This document shows positions 40,047 through 49,396 of a stretch of 64,000 nucleotides of DNA, piece by piece; position 1 is the first letter of the stretch, and the number at the start of each line of letters is the position of its first letter. The translations under genes and the position numbers were made by a program. The DNA is from DATFVB01 sp963714035 (GTDB lineage: Bacteria > Acidobacteriota > Thermoanaerobaculia > UBA5066 > DATFVB01): positions 3,410,001 through 3,474,000 of the forward strand of contig OY970224.1 of NCBI GenBank assembly GCA_963714035.1, given 5' to 3'. Under the pieces are notes generated by a model. The model saw nothing but the letters and a program-made list of their open reading frames with translations, was not told the origin of the DNA and did not search any database.

Positions 40047-42179
40047 TCAGAACGAGACGCTGAGCTCCCCCGTAAACCGGCGGGGAGGCGCGACATACAG
40101 CTGCGCGTCGCCGATCTCGCTCTCGGCCACGTAGTGCCGGTCGTTGCCGAGGTTCCGGCCCACGACCGAAATGCGGGCATGCGGGCCGAACGCCCAGGAA
40201 AGGCCGGCGTCCCACTCGAAGAAGCTCGGCATGTACGCCACGTTGATCTTGTCGAACGGCCGGTGGTTCTGGTGGCGCACCGCGGCCCAGGCCCCGATCC
40301 CGGCGGCCGGGAGGTATTCCGCCTTCAGGTTCCAGAGGTCGCGGGGCGTCAGCTCCAGCCGCTGGCCGGATGCGTCCTGCAGGCCCAGATCCGGGTCGAT
40401 GAACGTGAAGTCGACGTACCTCGCGTCGTGGTGGGCGTAGCCCGCGAGGAGGTTGACGTCCGGGAGCGCCGAGGGACGGTAGCCGGCTTCGATTTCCATG
40501 CCCTGGAATCGCTCCTTGCCGGCGTTGACGAGGGCGGGGTTCCCGTCGGCGCCGATCGACGAGACGACGAGGTTTTCGAAAATCATGTGGAAGAAAGAAA
40601 GGTCGAAGGACAACTGATGATCGAGCCATCGGGTCTTCACGCCGATTTCTCCGCTGCGTGTTCGTTCGGGCTTCAGGATCTCCGCCGACTCGGCCTCGGT
40701 CAGGTTCGGCGCGGCGGGCTTGAACGAGGACTTCGCCGCGACGTAGAGGTTCGCTTCGTTGACGGCTCCGCCCCGGTCGCCGATCAGACGAAAGAGTCCC
40801 GAGACGCCGCCGGACCACTGCGCGTCCGAGCGCGAGTCGCGCGTTTCATCGGGCTCCGGCGTGCCGACTTCCTGTCCCTTCGCGAACAAGTCCTCCGATA
40901 CCCAGTCGTGCCGCGCGCCTGCGGTGATCTCGAGCCAGGAAAGCGGGTTCCACTCGTCGTTGACGTAGATACCGAAGAAGGTGCGGCGGTCGTTGAACGA
41001 ACGATGGTCGCCGATCGGAATGTCGCCGAGCTCGGGAACCTGGATCGGGTCGAGCCCGACCGTGAAATCGAAGCCGGTCCCCGCCGCGACGGTGCGTCCC
41101 CAGGTCAGAGCGGCGCCCGCGACGAGCCGGTGCGAGCCCGCCGCGGAAAAGTTCGACAGGAAGTGCAGATCTTCGTAGACGTCTTCCTCGGTCGGCTTGA
41201 GCGAGACGCCCGACGAGTCGACCGCGCCGCCCTCGACGCTTCCCGGATCGACGAAAGAGCGGACCGAGATCTGGTCGTCGTGCGCGTAGGAGAGGGTGTT
41301 GACGAGCTTCACGGCGTCCGAGAGCGGCTTGTCGAAGCCGGTGGTCAGCGAAAACACCCGGTGATCCTGCCGCGCGCCGTCTACGGCGTAGTTCCGGTCG
41401 GCGCGGAAGCCCGGAATGACTTCGCCGGTGGGCGGATCGACGGGGAGCGGAGAGCCCCAGAGCTGCGTGGTTCGGATCGCGTTGAAGATGGCGGAAAAAT
41501 GCCCGTCTCCGACCCCCCGGTCGAAGCGGAATCCGCCCCGGTCGTCGCGGCCGTCGGTCCGGTCCTGCCAGCCGTCGGTGCGATCGACCGTCCCGAAGAC
41601 CCGCAGGGACCCGGCGCCGAGCGGAACGTTCGTCGTGGCGTCGAGCCGTCCGTGCTGGAACGATCCCCCGGTGAGGGTGACGTGAGAACCCTTTTCACCG
41701 CCGCGCGTGAAGATCTGGACCATGCCGGCGAACCCCGAGACGCCGTAGAGCGTGCCCTGCGGGCCCTTCACGATCTCGATCCGGTCGATGTCGTCCACGT
41801 TGATCTGCGCGAGGTTTGGGTTGAAGGGACCGCCGACCGGGACCCCGTCCACCATGAAGAGGAGGGCGTCGAATTCCTTGAGCCCCCACATCCCGACCGT
41901 GGGGACCTGGACGCCGTTGTCGCTCCCGATCCCCGTGTCGATGCCGACCATGTCCTCGAGCGCGTCGGCCAGAGTATGGACGTTGCGTTTGCGAAGCTCG
42001 TCGCCGGTGACGACGGTGACGTTTCCCGGGATCTCGGCCTCGATCTCGGGAGACTGCGTCGCGGAGACGACCACCGTCTCGTTGACCGGCGGCGTCGCGA
42101 CGGGCGGCGGAGGCGGCGTTTGAGCGAATGCGGTCCCTGTGGCGAAGGCGATGGCGGCGAGAATGCCGATGATTTTCAC
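40047..42179 (-). CDS. TonB-dependent outer-membrane receptor
   Basis: 710 aa. A signal peptide (1-19) and Pro-rich stretch are followed by a TonB box-like ETVVVSAT (34-41). The plug domain (about 45-150) has VVTGDELRKRNVHTLADAL, and MVDGVPVGGPFN then VDDIDRIEIVKGPQGTLYG. A 22-strand barrel ends in FTGELSVSF, with the terminal Phe needed for outer-membrane insertion. It imports a chelate or other large ligand using TonB energy; the ligand is unknown. The GTG at 42179 has GAGAGGAG 5 nt upstream. It lies 10 nt after the larger receptor gene, in one operon. Confidence 0.94.
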   Translation of the reverse strand: MKIIGILAAIAFATGTAFAQTPPPPPVATPPVNETVVVSATQSPEIEAEIPGNVTVVTGDELRKRNVHTLADALEDMVGIDTGIGSDNGVQVPTVGMWGLKEFDALLFMVDGVPVGGPFNPNLAQINVDDIDRIEIVKGPQGTLYGVSGFAGMVQIFTRGGEKGSHVTLTGGSFQHGRLDATTNVPLGAGSLRVFGTVDRTDGWQDRTDGRDDRGGFRFDRGVGDGHFSAIFNAIRTTQLWGSPLPVDPPTGEVIPGFRADRNYAVDGARQDHRVFSLTTGFDKPLSDAVKLVNTLSYAHDDQISVRSFVDPGSVEGGAVDSSGVSLKPTEEDVYEDLHFLSNFSAAGSHRLVAGAALTWGRTVAAGTGFDFTVGLDPIQVPELGDIPIGDHRSFNDRRTFFGIYVNDEWNPLSWLEITAGARHDWVSEDLFAKGQEVGTPEPDETRDSRSDAQWSGGVSGLFRLIGDRGGAVNEANLYVAAKSSFKPAAPNLTEAESAEILKPERTRSGEIGVKTRWLDHQLSFDLSFFHMIFENLVVSSIGADGNPALVNAGKERFQGMEIEAGYRPSALPDVNLLAGYAHHDARYVDFTFIDPDLGLQDASGQRLELTPRDLWNLKAEYLPAAGIGAWAAVRHQNHRPFDKINVAYMPSFFEWDAGLSWAFGPHARISVVGRNLGNDRHYVAESEIGDAQLYVAPPRRFTGELSVSF

Positions 42180-42189
42180 GATGCTCCTC

Positions 42190-45027
42190 TCAGAAGGCCA
42201 GCCGGGCCGAGAATTCGAACTGGCGACCCGGCTCGACGTTCGCGACGCCGCCGAGGGGCTGTCCGAACGTCGGCAGCGGCGTCGCGCCGTTTCCGTACAC
42301 GCCGTTGTAGCCGTAGACGTTCTCGTGGTTGGTGATGTTGAAGCCTTCCGCGCGGAGCGTGGCCGTGACCGCGCCCGAGATCGGAAACGACTTCTCGAGG
42401 AAGAGCGAGAGGTCGTACACGGCGTTTCCGCGCGCGGAGTTTCGCCCGATCACGCTTCCGTCGATCACGGGTCGGTCCGTGCGGGAGCCGTCGCCGTTGT
42501 TGTCGGCGCCGGTCGTCACGTTGTAAGGCCGTCCCGTCGCCGCGGAGAAGACGCCGCCGCCCCGGAGCCCCAGCGGAAGGCGCGACCAGCCGGAGAGGAC
42601 GACCCGATGACGCTGGTCGAGAAGGCTGTCGGCCCATTCCCGGTCGAGCTGGTTCGCGTCGTTCGGAGCGGCGGTCGCGTCCGACTCGACGTTGTCGCGC
42701 GTGTGGGACCAGGTCCAGCTCACCTGGAGTCCCGCGTGCCCGCCGAAGTCTTTCCGGGCGTTGAGCTGGAGCGCGTCGTACTTGCTCTCGCCGTCATTGG
42801 TCGTGACGAGGATCTGCCGGTATCCGTTCGGAACCGGCGTGATCGGGCGGGTCGCGTCGGCCGCGGAGGCGGAGCGCGTCTGGCCCGGAGCGTTCCGGTC
42901 GAACGGCGTCGGAGCGTTCAGATCGAGCTCCCAGACGATGTCGATCGTCCGCGAATGAACGAGATCGACGCCCACGAACCATCCGTCGCCGATCTGCCGC
43001 TCCACTCCGAGCACGGTCTGGTCGGTCTGAGGGTTCTTGAGCTCGGAGGGGTAGCCGTTCAGCGAGGAAACGTCGAAGAATTGCGAATACGAGTCCGCGT
43101 TCCCCGACCGGATCGTGACGTTGCGCGGAGGCAGCACGGCGCCCTCGGGAAAGCCCGGGAGCGGTTCGAGGCTCGGCGGGAAGCCGAGCTGGCCCGGCTG
43201 GGCGCTGAACGTGAAGATCCCGTTCGGACCGCCGATCTCGTAGTCGGCGGCGAGGTTGGCCGGCACCTCGGAGTAGTAGAGGCCGAATCCTCCGTGGACG
43301 GAGGTTCGCGGATCTCCCCCCGGATTCCAGGCGAATCCGATGCGCGGAGAGAAATCGTCGCGGTCGTCGGTGAACGTCTGCCGGTCGTACCGGATTCCGA
43401 CGTTGATCGTCAGGTCGGGAAGCGGCCGGAAGTCGTCCTGGGCGAAGAGAGACCAGAGCGTCTCCGAGACCTCGTATTTCGCGTCTCCGAAACCCTGGGT
43501 GTAGCTCGCGACGTCGCCGATGCCGAGCGCGGAGGTCGGAATCGTCGGGTCGATTCCGGGGTTGAACGTGAACTGGCCGAGGATGAATGGCCCGCCGAAT
43601 TCCTTGCTGTTGCCTCCCGAGAGGGAGTATTCGACGTCGCCGCCGAGCTTGACGGAGTGATTCCCCGCCGACCACGAGAGGGTGTCGGCGAACTGGTACT
43701 GATGGTTGAAGAGCCGCGCCGCTCTCGATTCGCCTTCCGTCGAGACGCCCGGACGGACGAACTGGGTCGAAAGATCGTTGGGCGTGAAGTCGGTGATCGG
43801 CGACCCGACGTTGACGCTCGCCGAGGCCTCGTTGAAGAGTGTGTCCGAGATCACCGCCGTGTCCGCGAGTTGTCCGGAGTAGGTGTTCCGGCGGAACGTC
43901 CGCCCCGCGGAGGGCAACGTCGTCCCGCCCACGACGTCCTGCGGGTTCGTGTCGTGGAACTGCTCGGAGCTGTAGCGGGCCGTGGCGCGGTTGCCGTCGG
44001 TGACGTCGGCGTCCACCTTCCCGAAGAGCAGGGTGTCACGGTAATTCCCGGTGAATCCGTCGGGGGCGTCGACGAGGGGAGAGGTGATCGCCGAGAACCG
44101 GTCCTGGTTCGTGTACTGCGCGTCGGCGAAGAAGTAAACGTTTCGCGCGAGCGGCCCCGAGAGCGAGAGATCTCCCTGCTTGAGCTCGTCGCCGGGATCC
44201 GCTCCCGTGACGGGAGCCTTCGCCTCGAGGTCCGAGGGGCGGTAGGTGGCGCCGGCCTGACCGTGCAGCGTGCTCGTCCCGGACCGCGTCACGACGTTGA
44301 TGACGCCGCCGGTCGTCCGGCCGTATTCCGCGGTCGCGGCGTTCGTGAGCACGGTCATCTCCTGCAGGGTGTCGGTCGGCAGGTTCGTGATGATCGACTG
44401 CCTTCCCCACGAGTCGTTCCCGGTGGCGCCGTCGATCCAGTAAGCCGGCTGGCGGCGGCCGCCGCCGTCGATCACGAAAAGTGTATTGTTGAGGAAGAGG
44501 TCGCCGGTCCCGCGCGCGGGGCGAACGGCCGAGTTGAGGAGCGGCAGGCTCGTGATCTTGTTCCCGAGCACCGGGGTGTTCTCGATCCGCTCCCGATCCA
44601 GCCGGACGCCGAGCTGAGGAGAATTCGACTGGACGCCGCCGGTCGTTCCGTAGACGGTCACCGAGGACGAGACCGCCTCGGGAGACATCTTCTCTTCGAA
44701 TCGCGCGATCTCCCCCGCGCGCAGTCCGAAGGGACCCTCGCTTCGCGCGGAGAAGCCGTTGCGGTGCACTTCGAGCACGTAATCGCCCGCGACGGGGACG
44801 CCAGCCAGCTTGAAGCGGCCGTCGGCGCCCGTGGTCGAGGCGCGCCGGAAATTCGAGCTCGCGCGGCGCAGCTCGACCTGGGCGCCGGAAACGGGAGCTC
44901 CGGTCGCATCGGCGACACTTCCCTCGACCGAAGCGGTATCGGGGGTCTGGGCCCGAGCGGCGGCTGCCGGAATCAGAATGCCGAGCGCCAGAGCTATCGC
45001 GCTCCGGCGGAATGGTCCGAGATTCAT
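42190..45027 (-). CDS. TonB-dependent receptor with carboxypeptidase-regulatory-like domain (Oar-like)
   Basis: 945 aa. A signal peptide (1-26, ending AAARAQ) is followed by a carboxypeptidase-regulatory-like beta-sandwich (about 32-110: VEGSVADATGAPVSGAQVEL). A plug follows (about 120-245, with GRTTGGVINVVTRSGTS) and then a large barrel ending RQFEFSARLAF. This architecture is abundant in Acidobacteria. Substrates of this subgroup include oligosaccharides, peptides and proteases, and none can be picked here. The ATG at 45027 has GGAGGG 7 nt upstream. It is the first of two receptor genes; a single operon with different receptor types suggests related ligands. Confidence 0.94.
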   Translation of the reverse strand: MNLGPFRRSAIALALGILIPAAAARAQTPDTASVEGSVADATGAPVSGAQVELRRASSNFRRASTTGADGRFKLAGVPVAGDYVLEVHRNGFSARSEGPFGLRAGEIARFEEKMSPEAVSSSVTVYGTTGGVQSNSPQLGVRLDRERIENTPVLGNKITSLPLLNSAVRPARGTGDLFLNNTLFVIDGGGRRQPAYWIDGATGNDSWGRQSIITNLPTDTLQEMTVLTNAATAEYGRTTGGVINVVTRSGTSTLHGQAGATYRPSDLEAKAPVTGADPGDELKQGDLSLSGPLARNVYFFADAQYTNQDRFSAITSPLVDAPDGFTGNYRDTLLFGKVDADVTDGNRATARYSSEQFHDTNPQDVVGGTTLPSAGRTFRRNTYSGQLADTAVISDTLFNEASASVNVGSPITDFTPNDLSTQFVRPGVSTEGESRAARLFNHQYQFADTLSWSAGNHSVKLGGDVEYSLSGGNSKEFGGPFILGQFTFNPGIDPTIPTSALGIGDVASYTQGFGDAKYEVSETLWSLFAQDDFRPLPDLTINVGIRYDRQTFTDDRDDFSPRIGFAWNPGGDPRTSVHGGFGLYYSEVPANLAADYEIGGPNGIFTFSAQPGQLGFPPSLEPLPGFPEGAVLPPRNVTIRSGNADSYSQFFDVSSLNGYPSELKNPQTDQTVLGVERQIGDGWFVGVDLVHSRTIDIVWELDLNAPTPFDRNAPGQTRSASAADATRPITPVPNGYRQILVTTNDGESKYDALQLNARKDFGGHAGLQVSWTWSHTRDNVESDATAAPNDANQLDREWADSLLDQRHRVVLSGWSRLPLGLRGGGVFSAATGRPYNVTTGADNNGDGSRTDRPVIDGSVIGRNSARGNAVYDLSLFLEKSFPISGAVTATLRAEGFNITNHENVYGYNGVYGNGATPLPTFGQPLGGVANVEPGRQFEFSARLAF

Positions 45028-45110
45028 TTCTTCCCTCCTGTTCGGGTCTTCGGTTCAGGACGACCGTCCCGGGGCGGGGCCGGTCGCGAAGAAGGGGGGG
45101 AAGACCGGTC

Positions 45111-45767
45111 TCAGAGACGGAGGGGCAGGGAGGGGCGGCGGGAGGCGTGCGCCGGCAGCGCAGGCGCGTCGCAGGGCTTCGGGGGAGCGACGGCGGCGAG
45201 GAGAGCGCGGGTCGGAGCCGGAACGTCCGGGACGGAACGAAGGGCGAGAGCGAGGCCCGGAATCGCGGCCGAGATCACGGGGCCGGGGCCGGTCTCCGAA
45301 GGGGTCTCGAGCGGAGAGCCCGGCTCGCCCCCGAGCGCGATCTCGCCCCCTTCGCGATGGGTCGGTGGAAGCGGCCCGTTCCGTTCCTGTCGGATTTCGA
45401 AGACCTCGCTCCACCCGCTCTCGGTCTCGCGACCCCGGGTTCCCCATCGAATCCGGAGGCGCGCGGCGGGCGCCGGGAGGTTCGGCACCGTCCAGTCGAT
45501 CGAGCGCGTCTCCGGATCCAGCGAGGGCGTGGCGCGAATCGCCACGGCGCCTCCGCCGTCGACCGAGAGCAGGATCTCGAATTCGTCGGCTCGATCGGGA
45601 AGGGCGTCCCAGGACAGCACCACGCGCTCACCGGCAGTCAGCGAATGCGGAACGGCCGGGACCGGCATCGCGGCTTCGCCCGGCCTCGCGAGCATCGTCG
45701 CCGCGGCGACCACCAGCGCGGCGCCGATCCGGGAGGCCGACGGGCGCAAAAGGAGGCCGCGTCTCAC
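45111..45767 (-). CDS. Exported hypothetical protein with fibronectin-like domain
   Basis: 218 aa, no firm family. The basic start and hydrophobic stretch (about 14-32, ending RPGEAAM) form a signal peptide. Residues 38-130 read like a beta-sandwich of the fibronectin III kind (GERVVLSWDALPDRADEFEILLSVDGG, WTVPNLPAPAARLRIRWGT). The remainder is Pro/Ala/Gly-rich and probably disordered. The GTG at 45767 overlaps the stop of the DUF1579 gene by 4 nt, and the receptor genes follow after 83 nt, so all four may be transcribed together. Confidence 0.7.
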   Translation of the reverse strand: MRRGLLLRPSASRIGAALVVAAATMLARPGEAAMPVPAVPHSLTAGERVVLSWDALPDRADEFEILLSVDGGGAVAIRATPSLDPETRSIDWTVPNLPAPAARLRIRWGTRGRETESGWSEVFEIRQERNGPLPPTHREGGEIALGGEPGSPLETPSETGPGPVISAAIPGLALALRSVPDVPAPTRALLAAVAPPKPCDAPALPAHASRRPSLPLRL

Positions 45768-46357
45768 TTGCGGGTCATGATGAGCTCGAGAACGAGCTTT
45801 TCCTTGCCGTCCTGACCGGTGATGTACTGGCGATGGACGAGCCGGCGGCCGCCATCCTCGAAATGCGCGTTCGTGCGCGACGACCGCCCCGGGGCAGACG
45901 CTTCGGACGAGAGCGTGCGGCCCCGCAGGACGATGTTCTCGCCGTCGAAGGGCTGATCGCTCTGCCGCAGCGACATCCGCGTGGAGCGCGAATCCGTCCA
46001 GACGCTCTGAAAGAACCCGGTGGCGGGATCGAAACCGGTGAGGCCCATCCCGGTCGTCTTCGTGCCGCCTTCCGCGTCGAACGTGAAATCCGACTGAAGC
46101 CAGCGCCCGTCGTGGATCATGAACTGCCGGCAGGAGCCCTTGCCGCGGACGGGCGCCCCGCCCGACGGCGGGTAGAAGACCTTCTCGACGTCCCAGTCTC
46201 CCTCGAACTTCTTCAGGAACTCCTGTCCCTTGCCGGGGCTCGTCCGCGGCTCGAAAGCCGATTGGGGGTCGCGATTCGACGGCGCCGGGGGAGAGGCGCT
46301 CTGCGCCCAGGCGGAAGCGCCGGAGAGGAGCAGGACTGCCAGACCGATCCGTTTCAA
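45764..46357 (-). CDS. Exported DUF1579-family protein
   Basis: 197 aa. The start is taken as TTG at 46357 because GGGAGGA lies 6 nt upstream and KRIGLAVLLLSGASAWAQ then forms a clean signal peptide; the frame is open 12 codons further. The mature part matches the DUF1579 pattern (FEGDWDVEKVFYPPSGG, GKGSCRQFMIHDGRWLQSDF, TTGMGLTGFDPATGFFQSVW), a lipocalin-like beta-barrel of unknown ligand. It overlaps the next gene by 4 nt. Confidence 0.82.
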   Translation of the reverse strand: MKRIGLAVLLLSGASAWAQSASPPAPSNRDPQSAFEPRTSPGKGQEFLKKFEGDWDVEKVFYPPSGGAPVRGKGSCRQFMIHDGRWLQSDFTFDAEGGTKTTGMGLTGFDPATGFFQSVWTDSRSTRMSLRQSDQPFDGENIVLRGRTLSSEASAPGRSSRTNAHFEDGGRRLVHRQYITGQDGKEKLVLELIMTRK

Positions 46358-46406
46358 ACGATCCTCCCTCGCCTTGCGGCGGTGCCCGGGCACGAACGAT
46401 TGCGCA

Positions 46407-47525
46407 TCATCCCCTGCCGCGCGGCTCGATCCACGTCTCGCCCGACGTGAAGACGCCGCGCAGGGTGTCCTGATCGGCCGCCGTCGGCAGGACCTCGGCC
46501 AGATGCGCGGCGTAGTCCTCGGCCGAGAGCTCTTCCCCCGTGACCGAGTACTTTCCTTCGCGGAAGTCCCCGATCGACCGGTGGAATTTCAGGTCCGGCG
46601 CCGTGAGCTTCGGCTGCCCTTCCGGAACGTGCCGGTTGAGCTGGCCGATCAGCTGGTTGACCTCCTGGAAGTACTGCCCGCGCGAAGTCTCGTTCAGGTG
46701 CTCCTTGTCGGCCTCGGTTTCCTGCTTCGCCTCGTCGTAGCGGCCCTTCAGGCCCCACACGTAGAGCCACTGGGCGGAGGAAGAGTGATCCGTTCCGAAC
46801 AGGTCGTAGGCCGTCGGCACCCACTTGTTGACGTAGCGCTGAACGATCGGCAGGGGAACGAGCCCGCGCTGGAGCACCCGCTGGAGGCCCATATGGCCGG
46901 TCCCGAGATGGAACGCCTCTTCCTTCAGCATCGGTCCCATCGATTGCGCGAGCGGCGCGAACGCCGACGTCGAGAGCATGTTGAGCTGGAACTTCCCGTC
47001 GCGGTCGACGAACTCGGTGTAGGTGAAGAAGTCGAGCCAGTGATCGACGTTGACGTTGAACGAGCCGAGCAGCCGGTTGTTGTCCCAGGCGCGTCGCTCG
47101 AGGAGCTTGCGCGCCTCGATTTTGCCCGTCTCGCCGAAATGCGTGACGAGGAGGTTGCACATCTGCCATCCGTGGCGCATCTCCTCGACCATGATCCGGC
47201 ACGCGGATTCGAGGTCGTACTCCGAGGGCGCGCTCGCGAGCAGATGCCGCTGTTGCTCGACGGAGGCGAACTCGGTGTCTCCCTGGAAGACGATCAGGTT
47301 CAGGAGCGAGTCGCGGATCGGCTGCAGGGGAATCTGCGTCACGCGGTCCCATTTGCGCGCGCCCGCGTAGTCGCCGTACTCGACCTCGTCGGACTTCAGC
47401 TCTCCGAATTTCGCCTCGAACGGGAACTCGTCGTACTCCTTCGGCAGCTCGAGGTCGATGTCGGACTTCCACTGGCGGAAGTTGTCGATCCAGTCGTCGA
47501 AGGTCGAGATTTTCTTGAGCGCCAT
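46407..47525 (-). CDS. PaaA-like diiron phenylacetate-CoA epoxidase-family protein (orphan)
   Basis: 372 aa. A ferritin-like four-helix core carries two ExxH sites: IMVEEMRHGWQM (Glu115, His118) and MLKEEAFHLGTGH (Glu203, His206), plus further acidic candidates such as Glu85 and Glu171. This is the pattern of phenylacetic-acid-catabolic PaaA and benzoyl-CoA epoxidase BoxB. PaaA normally needs PaaB, PaaC, PaaD and the reductase PaaE; none is encoded near, so the true oxygenase reaction and electron donor are unknown. It is cytoplasmic. The ATG at 47525 has GAGG about 6 nt upstream, and TATAAT lies some 40 nt upstream near 47563-47568. Confidence 0.85.
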   Translation of the reverse strand: MALKKISTFDDWIDNFRQWKSDIDLELPKEYDEFPFEAKFGELKSDEVEYGDYAGARKWDRVTQIPLQPIRDSLLNLIVFQGDTEFASVEQQRHLLASAPSEYDLESACRIMVEEMRHGWQMCNLLVTHFGETGKIEARKLLERRAWDNNRLLGSFNVNVDHWLDFFTYTEFVDRDGKFQLNMLSTSAFAPLAQSMGPMLKEEAFHLGTGHMGLQRVLQRGLVPLPIVQRYVNKWVPTAYDLFGTDHSSSAQWLYVWGLKGRYDEAKQETEADKEHLNETSRGQYFQEVNQLIGQLNRHVPEGQPKLTAPDLKFHRSIGDFREGKYSVTGEELSAEDYAAHLAEVLPTAADQDTLRGVFTSGETWIEPRGRG

Positions 47526-47686
47526 GGCTACCTCGTTCGCCCCCGGAAGGGCGGATTCTCATTATATTGCGCGGGTGATCGCCGGCGCGGCCGCCCTGCT
47601 CCTGCTTGCGCCGGCGGGGACTTTGAAACGGCCCTCTCGCTGACCGACGTCCTTCCCGCCGGGCCAGCCCGTCCGCCTTGCCGCGA

Positions 47687-47692
47687 TAGAGT
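47687..47692 (+). promoter_or_regulatory. Candidate -10 hexamer TAGAGT for the methyltransferase at 47699
   Basis: TAGAGT ends 6 nt before the GTG at 47699, supporting that GTG as a leaderless start instead of the ATG at 47759. Confidence 0.45.
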
Positions 47693-47698
47693 CCGCTC

Positions 47699-48385
47699 GT
47701 GCGCGACGTTCCGTTCACCCGCTCCCTGCCGCACCGGCTCCTGCGCCGGCGCGCGTCCATGTCGGCCGACTGGGACGAGCGCGCGCGCCGCAACGCGCCG
47801 TTCTACATCTGCCGGAGCGCGGCGGAGTCTCCCGCGGCTTTCGAGGAATCGGGACGCCGCGATCTCGAGGGCATCGTCCTGCGGGACCTCGACCTTTCGC
47901 CCGGGGCGGTCGCCGTCGAGATCGGCTGCGGGATCGGACGCCTTGCCCGGGCCCTCGCGCCGCGCGTGGCGAAGGTCTATGCCGGCGACGTCTCGCCGGA
48001 GATGCTCGCGCGGGCTCGCGAGTACTGTGCCGGCCACGACAACATCGAGATCCTCCGGATCGACGCGAACCTCGCGGGGGTGCCTTCGGGAGAGGCGGAT
48101 CTCGTCTATTCGCACCTCGTCTTCCAGCACGTGCCCCGCGTGAAGTTCATCCGCGCGTACGTCCGCGAGGCCCACCGGGTCCTGAAGCCCGGGGGGGTTT
48201 TTCGCGCCAACGTCGACGGGCGCAACCGACAGTGGTACCGCCGGATGGCGGCCGATTCGTGGTCGGGCGTCGTCTTCTCAGAGCGGCGGTGGCGGCGCGA
48301 GCTGGAGTCCGCCGGATTTCGGGTCGAGCAGATCACGGGAGCCGAGACGCAATACCTCTGGTCTTCGGCTCGAAAACCCGCCTGA
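47699..48385 (+). CDS. Class I SAM-dependent methyltransferase
   Basis: 228 aa. The SAM-binding motif I is AVEIGCGIGRLARAL (about 71-85), motif II YAGDVSPEMLARARE, motif III ADLVYSHLVFQHV, and the later HRVLKPGGVF is typical. The N-terminal DWDERARRNAPFYI is shared with many small-molecule methyltransferases. The acceptor is unknown. Two starts compete: GTG 47699, supported by a -10 hexamer, and ATG 47759, from which the family sequence begins. It is divergent from the PaaA-like gene. Confidence 0.88.
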   Translation: MRDVPFTRSLPHRLLRRRASMSADWDERARRNAPFYICRSAAESPAAFEESGRRDLEGIVLRDLDLSPGAVAVEIGCGIGRLARALAPRVAKVYAGDVSPEMLARAREYCAGHDNIEILRIDANLAGVPSGEADLVYSHLVFQHVPRVKFIRAYVREAHRVLKPGGVFRANVDGRNRQWYRRMAADSWSGVVFSERRWRRELESAGFRVEQITGAETQYLWSSARKPA

Positions 48386-48506
48386 TCCTGAATGCCCGAA
48401 CGGTCGCCGAGAGCTCTGGTCGGATTCCGGGAGAACGGAGGGCCGCCGTGCGCCGGTTCCGGATGCATCGAGATCGACCGGCTATGATCCGCGGCAGGAG
48501 ACGTCC

Positions 48507-49316
48507 ATGAAGCTCGGAATCTTCGCCTCGGCGGCCGCCCTGGCGGTCGCCGTCACGGGCGGCGGGAAGCGTCCGGTCACGGGTGTTCCGGTGAACCTCT
48601 CCGCGGCGCGGATCGTCGATCTCACGCATTCGTTCGACGAGAAGACGATCTACTGGCCGAACGCGCCGTCCGGATTCGTGCTGCACCGGGAATCGTTCGG
48701 GAAGAAGCCGGCCGGGTACTTCTATGCGGCGAACGATTTCTGCGCCCCGGAACACGGAGGAACGCACCTCGACGCGCCGATCCATTTCGCCGAAGGGAAG
48801 TGGACGGTCGACCAGATTCCGGTGCGGCAACTCGTCGGGCCCGGCGTCGTGATCGACGTCGCGCGGCAGGCCGCGGGCGATCGCGACTACCGGCTCACCC
48901 TCGCCGACGTGCAGGCGTGGGAGAAAGAGCACGGCCCGGTGCCCGCCGCCGCGATCCTCATCCTCAGGACCGGCTGGGAGAGCCGCTGGCCCGACCGCAA
49001 GGAGTATCTCGGCGACGACACGCCGGGACGGATCACGAACCTGCACTTTCCCTCTTACGGGCGCGAGGCCGTCGAATTCCTCGTCCGCGAGCGGAAGGTC
49101 GCCGCGATCGGCGTGGACACCGCGAGCATCGACTACGGCCCGTCGGCCGATTTCATCGTGCATCGAACGGCCCTCGAGGCGAACGTCCCGGGGCTCGAGA
49201 ACCTGGCGGGTCTCGGCGCGCTCCCGGAAACGGGCTTCTGGGTGATCGCCCTTCCGATGAAGATCGCGGGGGGCTCCGGCGCGCCGCTCCGCGCGATCGC
49301 GCTCCTGCCGCGATGA
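48507..49316 (+). CDS. Exported cyclase-family (kynurenine formamidase-like) hydrolase
   Basis: 269 aa. A weak signal peptide (1-18) is present. The metal-binding signature HGGTHLDAPIHF (about 90-101) and RIVDLTHSFDEKTIYWP place it in the cyclase/KynB family, which uses divalent metal to hydrolyse amide or ester bonds. VAAIGVDTASIDYG is also conserved. The substrate is not determinable, and export argues against tryptophan catabolism. The ATG at 48507 has AGGAG 7 nt upstream, and TATGAT at 48484-48489 is a possible -10 box with a short leader. Confidence 0.88.
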   Translation: MKLGIFASAAALAVAVTGGGKRPVTGVPVNLSAARIVDLTHSFDEKTIYWPNAPSGFVLHRESFGKKPAGYFYAANDFCAPEHGGTHLDAPIHFAEGKWTVDQIPVRQLVGPGVVIDVARQAAGDRDYRLTLADVQAWEKEHGPVPAAAILILRTGWESRWPDRKEYLGDDTPGRITNLHFPSYGREAVEFLVRERKVAAIGVDTASIDYGPSADFIVHRTALEANVPGLENLAGLGALPETGFWVIALPMKIAGGSGAPLRAIALLPR

Positions 49317-49350
49317 GGACGCGGAGCGCGCAAGGCGCGCCAGTGACGAG

Positions 49351-49390
49351 CTCGAGAGTTGCGAGTCGCGAGTCCGGGCCCCGGACTCGT
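49351..49390. repeat. GAGTCGCG-type repeat with perfect hairpin
   Basis: Short steps of GAGTTGCGAGTCGCGAGTCC lead into a hairpin with 9-bp arms (CGAGTCCGG 49369-49377, CCGGACTCG 49381-49389) and loop GCC. Related sequence follows the next gene at 50271-50350. There is no T-tract. Confidence 0.6.
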
Positions 49391-49396
49391 AACGGG

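Noticed and set aside
42139..45780. A 1213-codon open frame on the plus strand opposite the two TonB receptors.
   Set aside because: It is antisense to two clear receptor genes and rich in Arg, Gly and Glu, as expected from GC-rich shadow frames. No domain is recognisable.
49313..49396. ATG 49313 as start of the exported hypothetical.
   Set aside because: The added codons run through a palindromic repeat and would bury the signal peptide. It is kept as a lesser possibility because the ATG overlaps the previous stop.
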